64,000 nucleotides of DNA from Tahibacter aquaticus. GTDB taxonomy: Bacteria; Pseudomonadota; Gammaproteobacteria; Xanthomonadales; Rhodanobacteraceae. A program made the translations under genes and the position numbers. Where the stretch lies: positions 109,648 through 173,647 of the forward strand of contig NZ_SNZH01000011.1 in NCBI RefSeq assembly GCF_004363655.1, read 5' to 3'. Of the stretch, positions 17,705 to 26,913 are shown one piece after another; positions within the stretch are counted from its first letter, which is position 1, and the number at the start of each line of letters is the position of its first letter. Below the pieces are notes generated by a model. The model ran no database searches. It was not told where the DNA came from and worked only from the letters and a program-made list of their open reading frames with translations.

Positions 17705-20341
17705 TCAACCCAGCGTCCTGCGCAGTATGTCGGCCAGATCCTGCGAGCTGTCGCGCCGGACCAGGCGCTGCAGACTCGCCTGCAGCAGACGGCGCCGGGC
17801 GGGTTCCAGTCGCGCCCAGTCTTTCAGCGCCGTGGCCAGGCGGGCCGCTGTGGTCGGGTTGAGTGCGTCGATCTGGGCCAATGCCTGTTCAATCAGGACA
17901 TAACCCGCACCATCCGGACGATGAAATGCCGGCAGATTGCGCACGGCAAAGTTCTGCAGCAGTGCCGAGACACGGTTCGGATTGCGCAGGCTGAAACGCG
18001 GATGCGCCATCAGTGCGGCGACGCGCTCTACCGTATCGCTGCGCGGCGCCTGGGCCTGCAGCACGAACCATTTGTCCAGCGTGACCGGGTCGGCATCGTA
18101 GCGGCAGGCGAAATCGTCCAGGGCCGGCTGCGCCTGCTCGGCGCCGGCCGCGAGCAGTGCTGCCAGGCAGGCCAGGCGTTCGGTCATGGCCGGTGCTTCG
18201 GCATAGCGCTGCGCTGCCATGGCCGCGGCGGCAATCGGCTCCACGCGCAGCCATAGCCGCAGGCAGCGGTTGAGCAGGCGTCGGCGCGCGCGCGCAGCAC
18301 CGTCGAGATCGCCACGCTCGGCCTGCAGCAGCTGCGCATGGCGCGCGCGCAGTGCGTTCGCGCCCAGGCGCTGAGCCAAGGCCTGCTCCAGTGCTTCGCG
18401 TGCTGTATGCGCAGCGGCCGGATCCAGCGGATCGCAGGACTGCGCCAGATCGTTCAGTTCCGGCGGCGTCAGCAGTTCGGCCAGCAACGCCGGATCGAGC
18501 GCCGCCTGCGGGAACAGTTCCGCCAGGGTGTCGCACCAGGTGCCCAGCTCGGGCACCACGGGCGCGCCCGCGAGGCAGCCGGCGAAGGCCAGCCTGGCCA
18601 GCTGCTGCGCGGCTTCCCAGCGATTGAATCCGTCGCTTTCGAAACGCAGCAGGAAAGCCAGATCGGCCGCACCCAGGCCTGCGTCCAGGCGCACCGGCGC
18701 GGAAAAGCCGCGCAACAGCGACGCCACACGGGGCGCATCGATATCCTGGAATTCGAACCGGGCGCGGTCGCTGTCGAATTCCAGCACGCGTTCGCCCGGC
18801 GCATCGGCCGAGTCGTGCAGACGCAAGGGCAAGGCCTTGCCGTCGTCGCCGAGCAAGGCCAGGCGCAGCGGAATCGGCAGCGCCTGCTTGTGCGGCTGTC
18901 CCGGCGTTGCCGGCGTGTGTTGCTGCAGATCAAGCCGGTAGCAGCGCTGCGCCGCATCGTATTCGCCGCGTGCCTGCAGCTGCGGCGTGCCGGCCTGGGC
19001 ATACCAGCGCAGATACGGCGAGAGATCGCTGCCGTCGGCGCTGCCCAGCGCGGCGAGGAACTGCTCTACCGTTGCCGCCTCGCCGTCGTGGCGAAGGAAA
19101 TATTCGTCCATGCCGCGACGCCAGGCCGCCGCACCCAGGCGCCCGGCGATCATGCGCACCAGTTCCGCGCCCTTGTCGTAGACGGTCGCGGTATAGAAAT
19201 TGTCGATCGCGCTGTACTGCTCGGGCCGCACCGGATGCGCCAGCGGGCCGGCATCTTCGATGAACTGCGAGCGGCGCAGGATCTGCACGTCTTCGATGCG
19301 TTTGAGCGTGGCCGAATTCATGTCGGCGGAAAACTGCTGCTCGCGGTAGACCGTCAGGCCTTCCTTCAGCGACAGCTGGAACCAGTCGCGGCAGGTGACC
19401 CGGTTGCCGGTCCAGTTGTGGAAATATTCGTGGGCGACGATGGCCTCGACATGGGCGTAGTCATCGTCGCTGGAATGCTGCGGATCGGCCAGCAGGTACT
19501 TCGCGTTGAAGATGTTGAGGCCCTTGTTTTCCATCGCGCCCATGTTGAAATCGTGGGTTGCGACAATGTGGAAAACATCCAGGTCGTAGTTGCAGCCGTA
19601 CTGCTGCTCGTCCCAGCGCATGGCGCGCACCAGGGCGTCCATGGCGTAGCCGCAGCGGGCGATGGCGTCGCCTTCGGCGAAGATGCGCAGCATCACGGCG
19701 CGGCCGTCGGCAGTCCGGTATTCCTGCTCGATCTTTTCCAGCCGGCCGGCGACCAGGGCGAACAAATAGCAGGGCTTGGGATGCGGATCGACCCACGCGA
19801 CCCAGTGGCGGCCGTCTTCCAGCTCGCCGCTGCCGGCGGGATTGCCGTTGGCCAGCAGCACCGGGAAACGCTGCCGGTCGGCGCGCAGCAGCACGTGGAA
19901 TTTCGCCAGCACGTCGGGCCGGTCCGGATACCAGGTGATGCGGCGAAAGCCTTCGGCTTCGCACTGGGTCAGCAGGAAGCCGTGTTCGGCGCTGCCCGAC
20001 AGATACAGGCCGGACAAGGCGCTGTTGGCTGCCGGATCGATCAGGGCCAGCGTTTCCAGCACGCAGACCGCTGGCAGCTGTTCGATGCGCAGCGAGGTTT
20101 CGTCGAGCGTGTACTGCGTGTCGGCCAGCTCGCGCCCGTCGACGCGGATGGCCTGCAATTGCAGGCCGGCACCGTCCAGCACCAAGGCCTGCGGCGTGAC
20201 GCCGCTGCGGCGCAGATGCAGCCGCGCCCGTACCTGGGTAACGGAAATGCCGAGATCGAATTCGAGTTCGACCTCGTCCACGCGCCAGGCTGGCGCAACG
20301 TAGTCGGCGAGTCGGACAACGCCGTTTTGAGCAGAGGACAT
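17705..20341 (-). CDS. pepN: Aminopeptidase N (M1 family)
   Basis: An 878-residue cytoplasmic zinc aminopeptidase, close to the length of E. coli PepN. The exopeptidase motif is MGAMENKGLNIFN. The zinc site is HEYFHNWTGNR, at about residue 297, with the third ligand Glu in LSLKEGLTVYREQQF. The start MSSAQNGVVRLADYVAPAWRVDEVELEFDL fits the family; the open frame extends 64 codons upstream but is not conserved. It removes N-terminal residues from peptides in the late steps of protein turnover. Confidence 0.96.
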   Translation of the reverse strand: MSSAQNGVVRLADYVAPAWRVDEVELEFDLGISVTQVRARLHLRRSGVTPQALVLDGAGLQLQAIRVDGRELADTQYTLDETSLRIEQLPAVCVLETLALIDPAANSALSGLYLSGSAEHGFLLTQCEAEGFRRITWYPDRPDVLAKFHVLLRADRQRFPVLLANGNPAGSGELEDGRHWVAWVDPHPKPCYLFALVAGRLEKIEQEYRTADGRAVMLRIFAEGDAIARCGYAMDALVRAMRWDEQQYGCNYDLDVFHIVATHDFNMGAMENKGLNIFNAKYLLADPQHSSDDDYAHVEAIVAHEYFHNWTGNRVTCRDWFQLSLKEGLTVYREQQFSADMNSATLKRIEDVQILRRSQFIEDAGPLAHPVRPEQYSAIDNFYTATVYDKGAELVRMIAGRLGAAAWRRGMDEYFLRHDGEAATVEQFLAALGSADGSDLSPYLRWYAQAGTPQLQARGEYDAAQRCYRLDLQQHTPATPGQPHKQALPIPLRLALLGDDGKALPLRLHDSADAPGERVLEFDSDRARFEFQDIDAPRVASLLRGFSAPVRLDAGLGAADLAFLLRFESDGFNRWEAAQQLARLAFAGCLAGAPVVPELGTWCDTLAELFPQAALDPALLAELLTPPELNDLAQSCDPLDPAAAHTAREALEQALAQRLGANALRARHAQLLQAERGDLDGAARARRRLLNRCLRLWLRVEPIAAAAMAAQRYAEAPAMTERLACLAALLAAGAEQAQPALDDFACRYDADPVTLDKWFVLQAQAPRSDTVERVAALMAHPRFSLRNPNRVSALLQNFAVRNLPAFHRPDGAGYVLIEQALAQIDALNPTTAARLATALKDWARLEPARRRLLQASLQRLVRRDSSQDLADILRRTLG

Positions 20342-20565
20342 AGCGGGAATCTTCAAAGAATCGGAATCGGTTTGGCAGGTACAACCTGCCCATGTCGCGC
20401 AGGCCGCCCATCGCCGGCTGGGCAAGGGTCTGGCCGGGCACCGCAAGACAAGGCCAAGCCCGCAAGCCGCGGCGCGAGAACCCCTTCGTGTCGTCGCCAG
20501 CGCTGGCAATGGCGGCGCCGCGCAGGCTAGCACGGCACCGTCGGGCGCTGTATCGTCCGGCAGTC

Positions 20566-21534
20566 ATGCAAACCTCTTTCCGAGTCACCCTCGCCGACGT
20601 GCGCGACGCCGCGGCACGCATCGCATCCCATGCCCAGGTCACACCGCTGCTGCGTTCGCGCAGCCTCGATGCGCTGGCCGGCGCCGAGCTGTTTTTCAAG
20701 GGCGAACACCTGCAGCGCATGGGCGCCTTCAAATTCCGCGGCGCGTGCAATGCAGTCTGGTCGCTGGACGAAGACACCGCCCGCCGCGGCGTGGTGACGC
20801 ATTCGTCCGGCAACCACGGCGCTGCGCTGGCACTGGCCGCGTCGACCCGCGGCATCGCCTGCCACGTGGTGGTTCCCGCTGGCGCGGTCAAGGCCAAGCT
20901 CGATGCCATCGAACGCTACGGCGCCACCTTGCATCCCTGCGCCGCCACGCTGGCCGCACGCGAAGCCACGGCAGCACAGGTACAGAGCGCCACCGGCGCC
21001 AGCCTGGTACACCCATATACCGATGAGCGCGTGATCGCCGGCCAGGGCACTGCCGGCCTGGAGCTGATGCAGCAAAGCGGCGGCATCGACGTGCTGATCG
21101 CCCCGGTCGGCGGTGGTGGCCTGATCAGCGGCTGTGCCATCGCCACGCGCGGCATCGACGCTGGCGTCAGCGTGTATGCAGCCGAACCCGAAGGTGCGCC
21201 CGATGCCTACGAATCCTTCCGCCGCGGTGAACGCTTTACCGACATTGTGCCGGACACCATCGCCGACGGCCTGCGCGGCGCCATCGGCGAAATCAACTAC
21301 AGCCTGATGCGCGAACACGTGAAAGCGGTGCTGCCGGTCAGCGAAGCCGAAATCGTCGCCGCGATGCGCCTGATCTGGGAGCGACTGAAACAAGTGGTGG
21401 AACCGTCCAGCGCGACAGCGCTCGCGGCCATCCTGCGCCATCGCGACTATTTCGCCGGCAAGCGCGTCGGTGTCGTGCTGTCGGGCGGCAATGTGGATAT
21501 TGACGCACTGCCCTGGATCAAGGCGCAGGGCTGA
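20566..21534 (+). CDS. PLP-dependent threonine/serine dehydratase (or serine racemase)
   Basis: A 322-residue fold-type II PLP enzyme. The Schiff-base lysine is Lys56 in GAFKFRGACNA. The phosphate/carboxylate loop SSGNHGAALALAA and the PLP-phosphate glycine loop PVGGGGLISG are present, and SGGNVD lies near the C-terminus. There is no C-terminal ACT regulatory domain, so it is the short catabolic/serine-racemase-like form rather than IlvA. It deaminates threonine or serine to oxoacids, or racemises serine; the sequence does not separate these. It is divergent from pepN with 224 bases between the starts. Confidence 0.88.
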   Translation: MQTSFRVTLADVRDAAARIASHAQVTPLLRSRSLDALAGAELFFKGEHLQRMGAFKFRGACNAVWSLDEDTARRGVVTHSSGNHGAALALAASTRGIACHVVVPAGAVKAKLDAIERYGATLHPCAATLAAREATAAQVQSATGASLVHPYTDERVIAGQGTAGLELMQQSGGIDVLIAPVGGGGLISGCAIATRGIDAGVSVYAAEPEGAPDAYESFRRGERFTDIVPDTIADGLRGAIGEINYSLMREHVKAVLPVSEAEIVAAMRLIWERLKQVVEPSSATALAAILRHRDYFAGKRVGVVLSGGNVDIDALPWIKAQG

Positions 21535-21591
21535 CGCCTGCGCGGTACTGTCGAAGATGCCGCATTCGGCCCACCGACGCCGTCTCGCCCA

Positions 21592-22467
21592 TCAGGTTCG
21601 CGATGGCCGGCTGATACCGAACAGGGCCGCGCCGATCAGCAGCATGCCGGCGGCTTCGGCGGCATCGGGCCGCTCGCCCAGCAACAGCCAGGCCAGCAGC
21701 ACGCCGCCCAGCGGCACGGCCAGACTGACCAGGCCAGCCAGGGTAGCGGGCAGGCGCTGCACGATCAGCGCCCACAGCACCCAGGCCAGGCCCGAGGCCA
21801 GCACCGCGTTATAGGCCAGGCCCCAGCCGAAACCCGCCGTCCAGGCGATTTCGCGCTCGGGCACGCAGGCGGCCAGCAGGCACAGGCCGATTGCACCGGC
21901 CCCCATCTGCCAGGCAGTCAGGCGCAACGGCGTAACGCTGCCGTCGGCGAAGGCCTTTTTGGCAATGACCACAGCCACGGCCCAGGCCAGTCCGCTGATC
22001 AAGGCGAGCAGTGCGCTGCGCAGGCCGCCAAGCCCGGCCCAGGGCTGCAATACCAGCAGCAGGCCCGCCGCTGCCACGGCAGCGAAGGCGAGCCGGCGCC
22101 GGTCGGGCCGCTCGCGCAACAGCGGCCAGGCCAGCAAGAGCAGCCAGAACGGCATCGTGTAGGCGAGCAAGGCGGTCTTGCCGGCGCCGCCGTCGACCAG
22201 CGCCCATTGCACCAGCGCCTGGAATGCCGTGGTCTGGGCCAGACCCAGCAGCAGGACCGCACGCCAGGGCGGTGGGCGCAGGGTTTCACGCCGCAGCAGC
22301 AGTACCAGGAACAACACCAGCGTCGCCAGCACGGCGCGGATCGCGGCAAACTCGAACGGTCCCGAGTACGCCAGCACCTGCTTCATCACGACCCAGTTGT
22401 AGCTCCACACCAGGGTCAGCACGGCGAGCGCCAGCAAGGCACCGCGGCGGGAAGCAGATTCGGTCAT
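21592..22467 (-). CDS. EamA/DMT-superfamily transporter
   Basis: A 291-residue inner-membrane protein with about ten hydrophobic segments arranged as two EamA repeats. The first begins LLALAVLTLVWSYNWVVMKQVL and the second around SGLAWAVAVVIAKKAFADG. WQMGAGAIGL and LVSLAVPLGGVLLAWLLLGERP are typical of the RhaT/YdcZ-like DMT exporters. The substrate is unknown; family members export amino acids or metabolites. It converges on the dehydratase gene 57 bases away. The start MTESASRRGALL is chosen over a 48-codon unconserved extension. Confidence 0.88.
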   Translation of the reverse strand: MTESASRRGALLALAVLTLVWSYNWVVMKQVLAYSGPFEFAAIRAVLATLVLFLVLLLRRETLRPPPWRAVLLLGLAQTTAFQALVQWALVDGGAGKTALLAYTMPFWLLLLAWPLLRERPDRRRLAFAAVAAAGLLLVLQPWAGLGGLRSALLALISGLAWAVAVVIAKKAFADGSVTPLRLTAWQMGAGAIGLCLLAACVPEREIAWTAGFGWGLAYNAVLASGLAWVLWALIVQRLPATLAGLVSLAVPLGGVLLAWLLLGERPDAAEAAGMLLIGAALFGISRPSRT

Positions 22468-22643
22468 GACGAGGCGGCAGCCAGGAAAACCGCGATGATA
22501 AAGGCAAGCACCGCACCAGCCGGACTTCCCGCGCGATTGCGCCGCCGCGCCGGCCTGCGCAAAACGGCTGCAAGCACCGGGCATGGCGGCTATGCTTGGG
22601 CTCCCCGCCACCTAGCGGCATCGATCGCCGGCCGGAGCTGTAC

Positions 22644-23072
22644 ATGATCATCGACGGCGTGCGCGCCATGGATCGCGCAACCGAACTGTTGCTGCGCTAT
22701 TACACCGCGTTCAACCGCGCCGACTGGGACAGCATGCTGGGCTGCCTCAGCCAGGACGTGAAGCACGACGTGAACCAGGGCCAGCGCGAAATCGGCCGCG
22801 ACGCGTTCCGCGTTTTTCTCGCCCGCATGAACCGCTGCTACAGCGAGCAGCTGCGCGATATCGTCGTGATGGCCAATGCCGACGGCTCACGCGCCGCGGC
22901 GGAATTCGTCGTCCACGGCCAGTACCTGGCCAGCGACAGCGGCCTGCCCGAAGCGCATGGCCAGCACTACATCCTGCCGGGCGGCGCGTTCTTCGAGATC
23001 GCCGACGGCCAGATCGCCCGCGTCACCAACTACTACAACCTCGACGACTGGCTGGCACAGGTGCGCGCGTGA
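22644..23072 (+). CDS. SnoaL-like (NTF2 fold) protein
   Basis: A 142-residue protein with the SnoaL/ketosteroid-isomerase-like pattern: ATELLLRYYTAFNRADWDSMLGCLSQDVKHDVNQGQREIGRDAFRVFL...FEIADGQIARVTNYYNLDDWLAQV. The start is not certain: MIIDGVRAMDRATE has GGAG eight bases upstream, while MDRATE eight codons later is also possible. It overlaps tag by four bases (GTGA), so it is co-translated with it. The reaction is unknown; this fold serves in isomerases, hydrolases and binding proteins. Confidence 0.82.
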   Translation: MIIDGVRAMDRATELLLRYYTAFNRADWDSMLGCLSQDVKHDVNQGQREIGRDAFRVFLARMNRCYSEQLRDIVVMANADGSRAAAEFVVHGQYLASDSGLPEAHGQHYILPGGAFFEIADGQIARVTNYYNLDDWLAQVRA

Positions 23073-23635
23073 TCAGGCGCTGCAGCTGGGCCGAGAGCAG
23101 CGACAGCGAACGCGACTATCACGACAGCGAATGGGGCCGGCCCTTGCACGGCGACCAGGCTCTGTTCGAGTTTCTTTGCCTGGAAGGCGCCCAGGCAGGA
23201 CTGTCCTGGCGCACTATCCTGGAGAAACGCGCCAACTATCGACGCGTCTTCCACAATTTCGACATCGACCGCTGTGCGCGCCTGAGCGACAAGGCTCTGG
23301 AAAAGGCCCTGCTCGATGCGGGCATCGTGCGCAACCGGCTAAAGGTATATGCAGTGCGGCGCAATGCGCTGGCCGCCCAGGCGGTGCAGAAAGAACACGG
23401 TAGTCTTGACGCTTATCTGTGGTCCTTCGTCGATGGCAGGCCGATCGACAATGCCCCGCGCCAGCGCGGCGACGTGCCGGCCAGCACCGAGTTGTCCGAC
23501 CGCTTGAGCAAGGCACTGAAGAAGAAAGGCTTCACCTTCGTCGGCACCACCATCTGCTACGCCTTCCTGCAGGCCACGGGCATGGTCAACGACCATTTCG
23601 CCGACTGTTTCTGCCGCACCCAGGCCACGCCATGA
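23069..23635 (+). CDS. tag: DNA-3-methyladenine glycosylase I
   Basis: A 188-residue base-excision repair enzyme that removes 3-methyladenine. The zinc-snap residues are visible: Cys near residue 5 (RRCSWA), His in YHDSEWG, and His and Cys in NDHFADCFC at the C-terminus. EWGRPLHGDQALFEFLCLEGAQAGLSW, RRVFHNFD, NRLKVYAVRRNA and SKALKKKGFTFVGTTICYAFLQATGMVNDH are all family-conserved. It starts with GTG overlapping the preceding stop, and its own stop overlaps the cytochrome b start. Confidence 0.96.
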   Translation: MIRRCSWAESSDSERDYHDSEWGRPLHGDQALFEFLCLEGAQAGLSWRTILEKRANYRRVFHNFDIDRCARLSDKALEKALLDAGIVRNRLKVYAVRRNALAAQAVQKEHGSLDAYLWSFVDGRPIDNAPRQRGDVPASTELSDRLSKALKKKGFTFVGTTICYAFLQATGMVNDHFADCFCRTQATP

Positions 23636-24171
23636 ACGAACTCGCGCCCAGCCGCTATTCCCGCGCTGTACGCCTGCTGCACTGGACTACGCTGGCGCTG
23701 CTGATCGTCGTCTATGCGACGGCGGAATTGCGCGGCTTCGCCCCGCGCGGCAGCGGCCTGCGCGCGCAGGTGATGCAATGGCACATGTTTCTGGGCGTGC
23801 TGGTTCTGCTGCTGGTGCTGCCGCGCATCGGCGCGCGCCTGGCGCGGCCGGCACCAGCCATCCTGCCACCACCGGCACGGCTGCTGGCGCTGGCGGCGAA
23901 GGCGACGCATCTGCTGCTGTATGCCTTCCTGGTCTTGCAGCCGCTGCTTGGCCTTATCACCGCGCAGAGCGGTGAGCGCGCCGTGGTGATTCCGCTGCTG
24001 CAATGGCCGCTGCCGCTGCTGTTCGGCCCCGACCACGACCTGCACGAAATCAGCGAAGACCTGCACGTCGGCCTGGGCAAGATCTTCTACGCCGTGATCG
24101 GCCTGCACGCAGTTGCGGCGCTCTGGCATCACTTCGTGGTCAGGGACAACACGCTGCGGCGCATGCTGTAG
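23632..24171 (+). CDS. Cytochrome b561-like protein
   Basis: A 179-residue inner-membrane di-haem cytochrome b of the CybB/YodB family. Four membrane segments are visible: LLHWTTLALLIVVYATAE, QWHMFLGVLVLLLVL, THLLLYAFLVLQPLLGLI and IFYAVIGLHAVAALWHHF. Candidate haem-ligand histidines are His17, His51, His94 and one of the histidines in the last helix, all at helix positions typical of this family. It probably passes electrons from quinol to a periplasmic acceptor or superoxide. It overlaps tag by four bases and converges on fpr. Confidence 0.9.
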   Translation: MNELAPSRYSRAVRLLHWTTLALLIVVYATAELRGFAPRGSGLRAQVMQWHMFLGVLVLLLVLPRIGARLARPAPAILPPPARLLALAAKATHLLLYAFLVLQPLLGLITAQSGERAVVIPLLQWPLPLLFGPDHDLHEISEDLHVGLGKIFYAVIGLHAVAALWHHFVVRDNTLRRML

Positions 24172-24191
24172 CCACGCCGCAACGATATTCG

Positions 24192-24941
24192 CTATTTGGA
24201 AGAAATATACTTTTCACGGCGGATATGCGGCACCGGCAGGCCGGCTTCCTTGAGCAGGCCGAAGGACTCATCGACCATGTTCGGATTGCCGCACAGATAG
24301 GCGATGTCGCCTTCGGCGCTGGGCGCCAGTTCGTTCAGCAGCAGCTGCACATGGCCGCGGCGGTCCTGCGTACGCGGCAACGAACGCGCATGGCGCGACA
24401 GGCAGGTGTAATAGCGGAAACCCGGTACCTCGCGTTCGAACGCGCTGAAATCGGCGTCGTAGAGCAGTTCGTGCTCGTTGCGCGCGCCGAAGATCAGGTT
24501 CACTTCGCAACCGCGCGCGGCGATCACCTTGCGCAATTGCGGCAGCATGGCGCGGTAGGGCGTGATGCCGGTGCCGGTGCCGACCAGCAGGTAGCGCTGG
24601 TTGGCATCGTTGTCGAACAGGCAGAAGCGGCCATAGGGGCCGCTGGCCGTGATCGTCTCGCCTTCCATCAGGTTGGCCAGCAGGGCAGTGGCCGCGCCGC
24701 CTTCCACGTAGGAGACGGCAATCTCGATCTGGCCGATCGGGCTGGCGTCGCCGGCGCCGATCGTGGCGACCGAATAACTGCGCTTGGTCGGCTTGCCGTC
24801 GGCGTAGTGAAAATGCACCTGGATGAACTGCCCCGGCGCAAACACGAACGGCAGGCCGTCGGCGCGCTCGAACACGAGATGGCGCACCGCTTCGGCGAGC
24901 ATATAGCTGGAGACGAGGCGCAACGGAAACTGTTCGGCCAC
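24192..24941 (-). CDS. fpr: Ferredoxin/flavodoxin-NADP reductase
   Basis: A 249-residue FAD enzyme. The FAD-binding motif RSYSVAT, the PYGRF loop, the NADP-binding GTGTGITPYRAM and the GNPNMVDE motif near the C-terminus are present. The protein ends HIRREKYISSK. It moves electrons between NADPH and ferredoxin or flavodoxin, supporting Fe-S and radical-SAM enzymes such as BioB. It converges on the cytochrome b gene with 20 bases between the stops. It is divergent from yadG with only 65 bases between starts, so their promoters overlap. Confidence 0.93.
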   Translation of the reverse strand: MAEQFPLRLVSSYMLAEAVRHLVFERADGLPFVFAPGQFIQVHFHYADGKPTKRSYSVATIGAGDASPIGQIEIAVSYVEGGAATALLANLMEGETITASGPYGRFCLFDNDANQRYLLVGTGTGITPYRAMLPQLRKVIAARGCEVNLIFGARNEHELLYDADFSAFEREVPGFRYYTCLSRHARSLPRTQDRRGHVQLLLNELAPSAEGDIAYLCGNPNMVDESFGLLKEAGLPVPHIRREKYISSK

Positions 24942-25006
24942 GGGACGAGACCAATCGGCGGCAAAGGGGGCCGTATACTACCCGCCCCCACCCCAACCTG
25001 CAGCCC

Positions 25007-25945
25007 ATGAGCAACGCTCCCGCGCTGGAAGTCCGCGACCTGACAAAAACCTATGCCACCGGCGTGCAGGCCCTCAAGGGCGTGTCGCTGCAGGTGGAGC
25101 CCGGCGATTTCTTCGCCTTGCTCGGCCCCAACGGCGCCGGCAAGTCCACCCTGATCGGCATCCTGTCGTCGCTGGTCAACGCCAGCAGCGGCGAAGTGCA
25201 GATCTTCGGCCGCTCCGTCCACCGCGACCGCGGTGGCGCCATGCAGCTGATCGGGCTGGTGCCACAGGAACTGAACTTCAACCAGTTCGAGTGCCCGTTC
25301 GACATCTGCGTCAACCAGGCCGGCTTCTACGGCATTCCGCGGCGCATCGCCTGCGAGCGGGCGGAGAAATACCTGCGCCAGCTCAGCCTCTGGGAAAAGA
25401 AGGACGTCGCCGCGCGCACCCTGTCCGGCGGCATGAAGCGGCGCCTGATGATCGCCCGGGCGATGATGAACGAGCCCAGGCTGCTGATCCTCGACGAACC
25501 CACCGCCGGCGTCGACATCGAAATCCGCCGCTCGATGTGGAAGTTCGTCAGCGAAATCAACCGCGCCGGCACCACGGTCATCCTGACCACGCACTATCTC
25601 GAAGAAGCCGAGCAGCTCTGCCGCAACATCGCCATCATCGACAAGGGCAACATCATCGAGAACACCTCGATGAAGCAGCTGCTGGCCAAGCTCGATGTGG
25701 AAACCTTCGTGCTCGACGTGGCCCATCTTCCCGATCCCCTGCCCCAGGTCGCCGGCGTGCGCCTGACGGCAGTCGATGCGCATACGCTGGAAGCGGAAAT
25801 GTCGCGCACGCACGACCTGAATTCTCTGTTCGCCGGCCTGAGCGCGCGCGGTGTCACCGTCACCTCCATGCGCAACAAGGCCAACCGGCTGGAAGAACTG
25901 TTCGTACGCCTGGTCGAAGGCAACAACGGCAAGGCGGCCGCCTGA
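25007..25945 (+). CDS. yadG: ABC-2 type transporter, ATP-binding protein
   Basis: A 312-residue ATPase. Walker A is GPNGAGKST, the signature is LSGGMKRRLMIARAMM and Walker B is LLILDEPTAGVD. It follows E. coli YadG closely throughout (SSLVN, GLVPQELNFNQFE, NQAGFYGI, TTHYLEEAEQLCRN, ENTSMKQLLAKL, RNKANRLEELFVRLV). With YadH it forms an ABC-2 exporter of unknown substrate. The permease gene follows after 92 bases, with a GC hairpin in that gap. Confidence 0.93.
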   Translation: MSNAPALEVRDLTKTYATGVQALKGVSLQVEPGDFFALLGPNGAGKSTLIGILSSLVNASSGEVQIFGRSVHRDRGGAMQLIGLVPQELNFNQFECPFDICVNQAGFYGIPRRIACERAEKYLRQLSLWEKKDVAARTLSGGMKRRLMIARAMMNEPRLLILDEPTAGVDIEIRRSMWKFVSEINRAGTTVILTTHYLEEAEQLCRNIAIIDKGNIIENTSMKQLLAKLDVETFVLDVAHLPDPLPQVAGVRLTAVDAHTLEAEMSRTHDLNSLFAGLSARGVTVTSMRNKANRLEELFVRLVEGNNGKAAA

Positions 25946-25967
25946 ACGCCGCGTGCAGCACAGCGGC

Positions 25968-25992
25968 GCCGCCGCAGCGCCGCTGCGGCGGC
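25968..25992 (+). other. GC hairpin between yadG and yadH
   Basis: A 10-bp perfect stem GCCGCCGCAG / CTGCGGCGGC with a five-base loop, followed after 12 bases by a TTTTT run. It may be a partial terminator or mRNA-stability element that adjusts ATPase to permease ratio. It is not a clean terminator because the T tract does not follow directly. Confidence 0.5.
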
Positions 25993-26037
25993 GGGAAATT
26001 GTCTTTTTGTATCTTTCGCCTCTTTTGACAAGACCCC

Positions 26038-26814
26038 ATGCAGACCCAAGCAAACCTGGTTGCACTAGGCACCATCGTCAGGCGCGAAGTCGCGCGCATC
26101 CTGCGCATCTGGGGCCAGACCCTGCTGCCGCCGGCAATCACGATGACGCTGTATTTCTTCATCTTCGGCAACATGATCGGCGGACGCATCGGCGAAATGC
26201 AGCCGGGCATCAGCTATATCGATTTCATCGTGCCGGGCCTCATCATGATGAGCGTGATCCAGAACGCCTACGGCAATATTTCCAGCTCGTTCTTCGGCTC
26301 GAAGTTCGGCCGCTACGTCGAGGAAATGCTGGTGTCGCCGATGCCGAGCTGGGTGATCCTGGCCGGCTACGTCACCGGCGCAGTGGTGCGCGGGCTGATG
26401 GTCGGTGCGATCGTGCTGGGCGTGGCGATGTTCTTCACGCATATCCGCCTGCACCACGTCTTCGTCACCCTGACCACCTTCCTGCTCACCGCCGTGGTGT
26501 TCGCCCTGGCCGGTTTCGTCAACGCGGTATATGCGAAGAAGTTCGACGACATCGCCATCGTGCCGACCTTCATCTTGACCCCGCTGACCTACCTGGGCGG
26601 TGTGTTCTATCCGGTCAGCAGCCTGGCCGAACCCTGGCATACGATTTCCCTGGCCAACCCCATCGTCTACATGGTCAATGCCTTCCGCTACGGCCTGCTC
26701 GGGGTCAGCGACGTGAACCTCTACGTGGCCTATGGCGTGATGCTGCTGGCGGCGGCGGTACTGGCAGGCTTTGGCCTGTTCCTGCTCAAGCGCGGTGTCG
26801 GCCTGCGTGCCTAG
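26038..26814 (+). CDS. yadH: ABC-2 type transporter, permease
   Basis: A 258-residue membrane protein with about six hydrophobic segments and the ABC-2 permease pattern: LPPAITMTLYFFIFGNMIG, QPGISYIDFIVPGLIMMSVIQNAYGNISSSFF, ARKFDDIAIVPTFILTPLTYLGGVFYPVSSL (reading AKKFDD here) and NPIVYMVNAFRYGLLG. It pairs with the upstream YadG ATPase. The export substrate is not known. Confidence 0.93.
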   Translation: MQTQANLVALGTIVRREVARILRIWGQTLLPPAITMTLYFFIFGNMIGGRIGEMQPGISYIDFIVPGLIMMSVIQNAYGNISSSFFGSKFGRYVEEMLVSPMPSWVILAGYVTGAVVRGLMVGAIVLGVAMFFTHIRLHHVFVTLTTFLLTAVVFALAGFVNAVYAKKFDDIAIVPTFILTPLTYLGGVFYPVSSLAEPWHTISLANPIVYMVNAFRYGLLGVSDVNLYVAYGVMLLAAAVLAGFGLFLLKRGVGLRA

Positions 26815-26913
26815 TGGCGTCCAGCGGATGAACCGGACGAGCGAGCAGCTGCCGATTTGCCCGTTACAGGCGACTGGCCGCGGCCGCTGGCCTGCCCGGA
26901 AGCCTGATGTAAG

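Noticed and set aside
20392..20565. N-terminal extension of the threonine/serine dehydratase
   Set aside because: The open frame continues 58 codons upstream, but conserved sequence begins at MQTSFRVTLADV and the upstream part is the pepN promoter region.
25968..26030. Full terminator between yadG and yadH
   Set aside because: The T run is 12 bases away from the stem, and the two genes must be co-expressed, so it is listed only as a hairpin.
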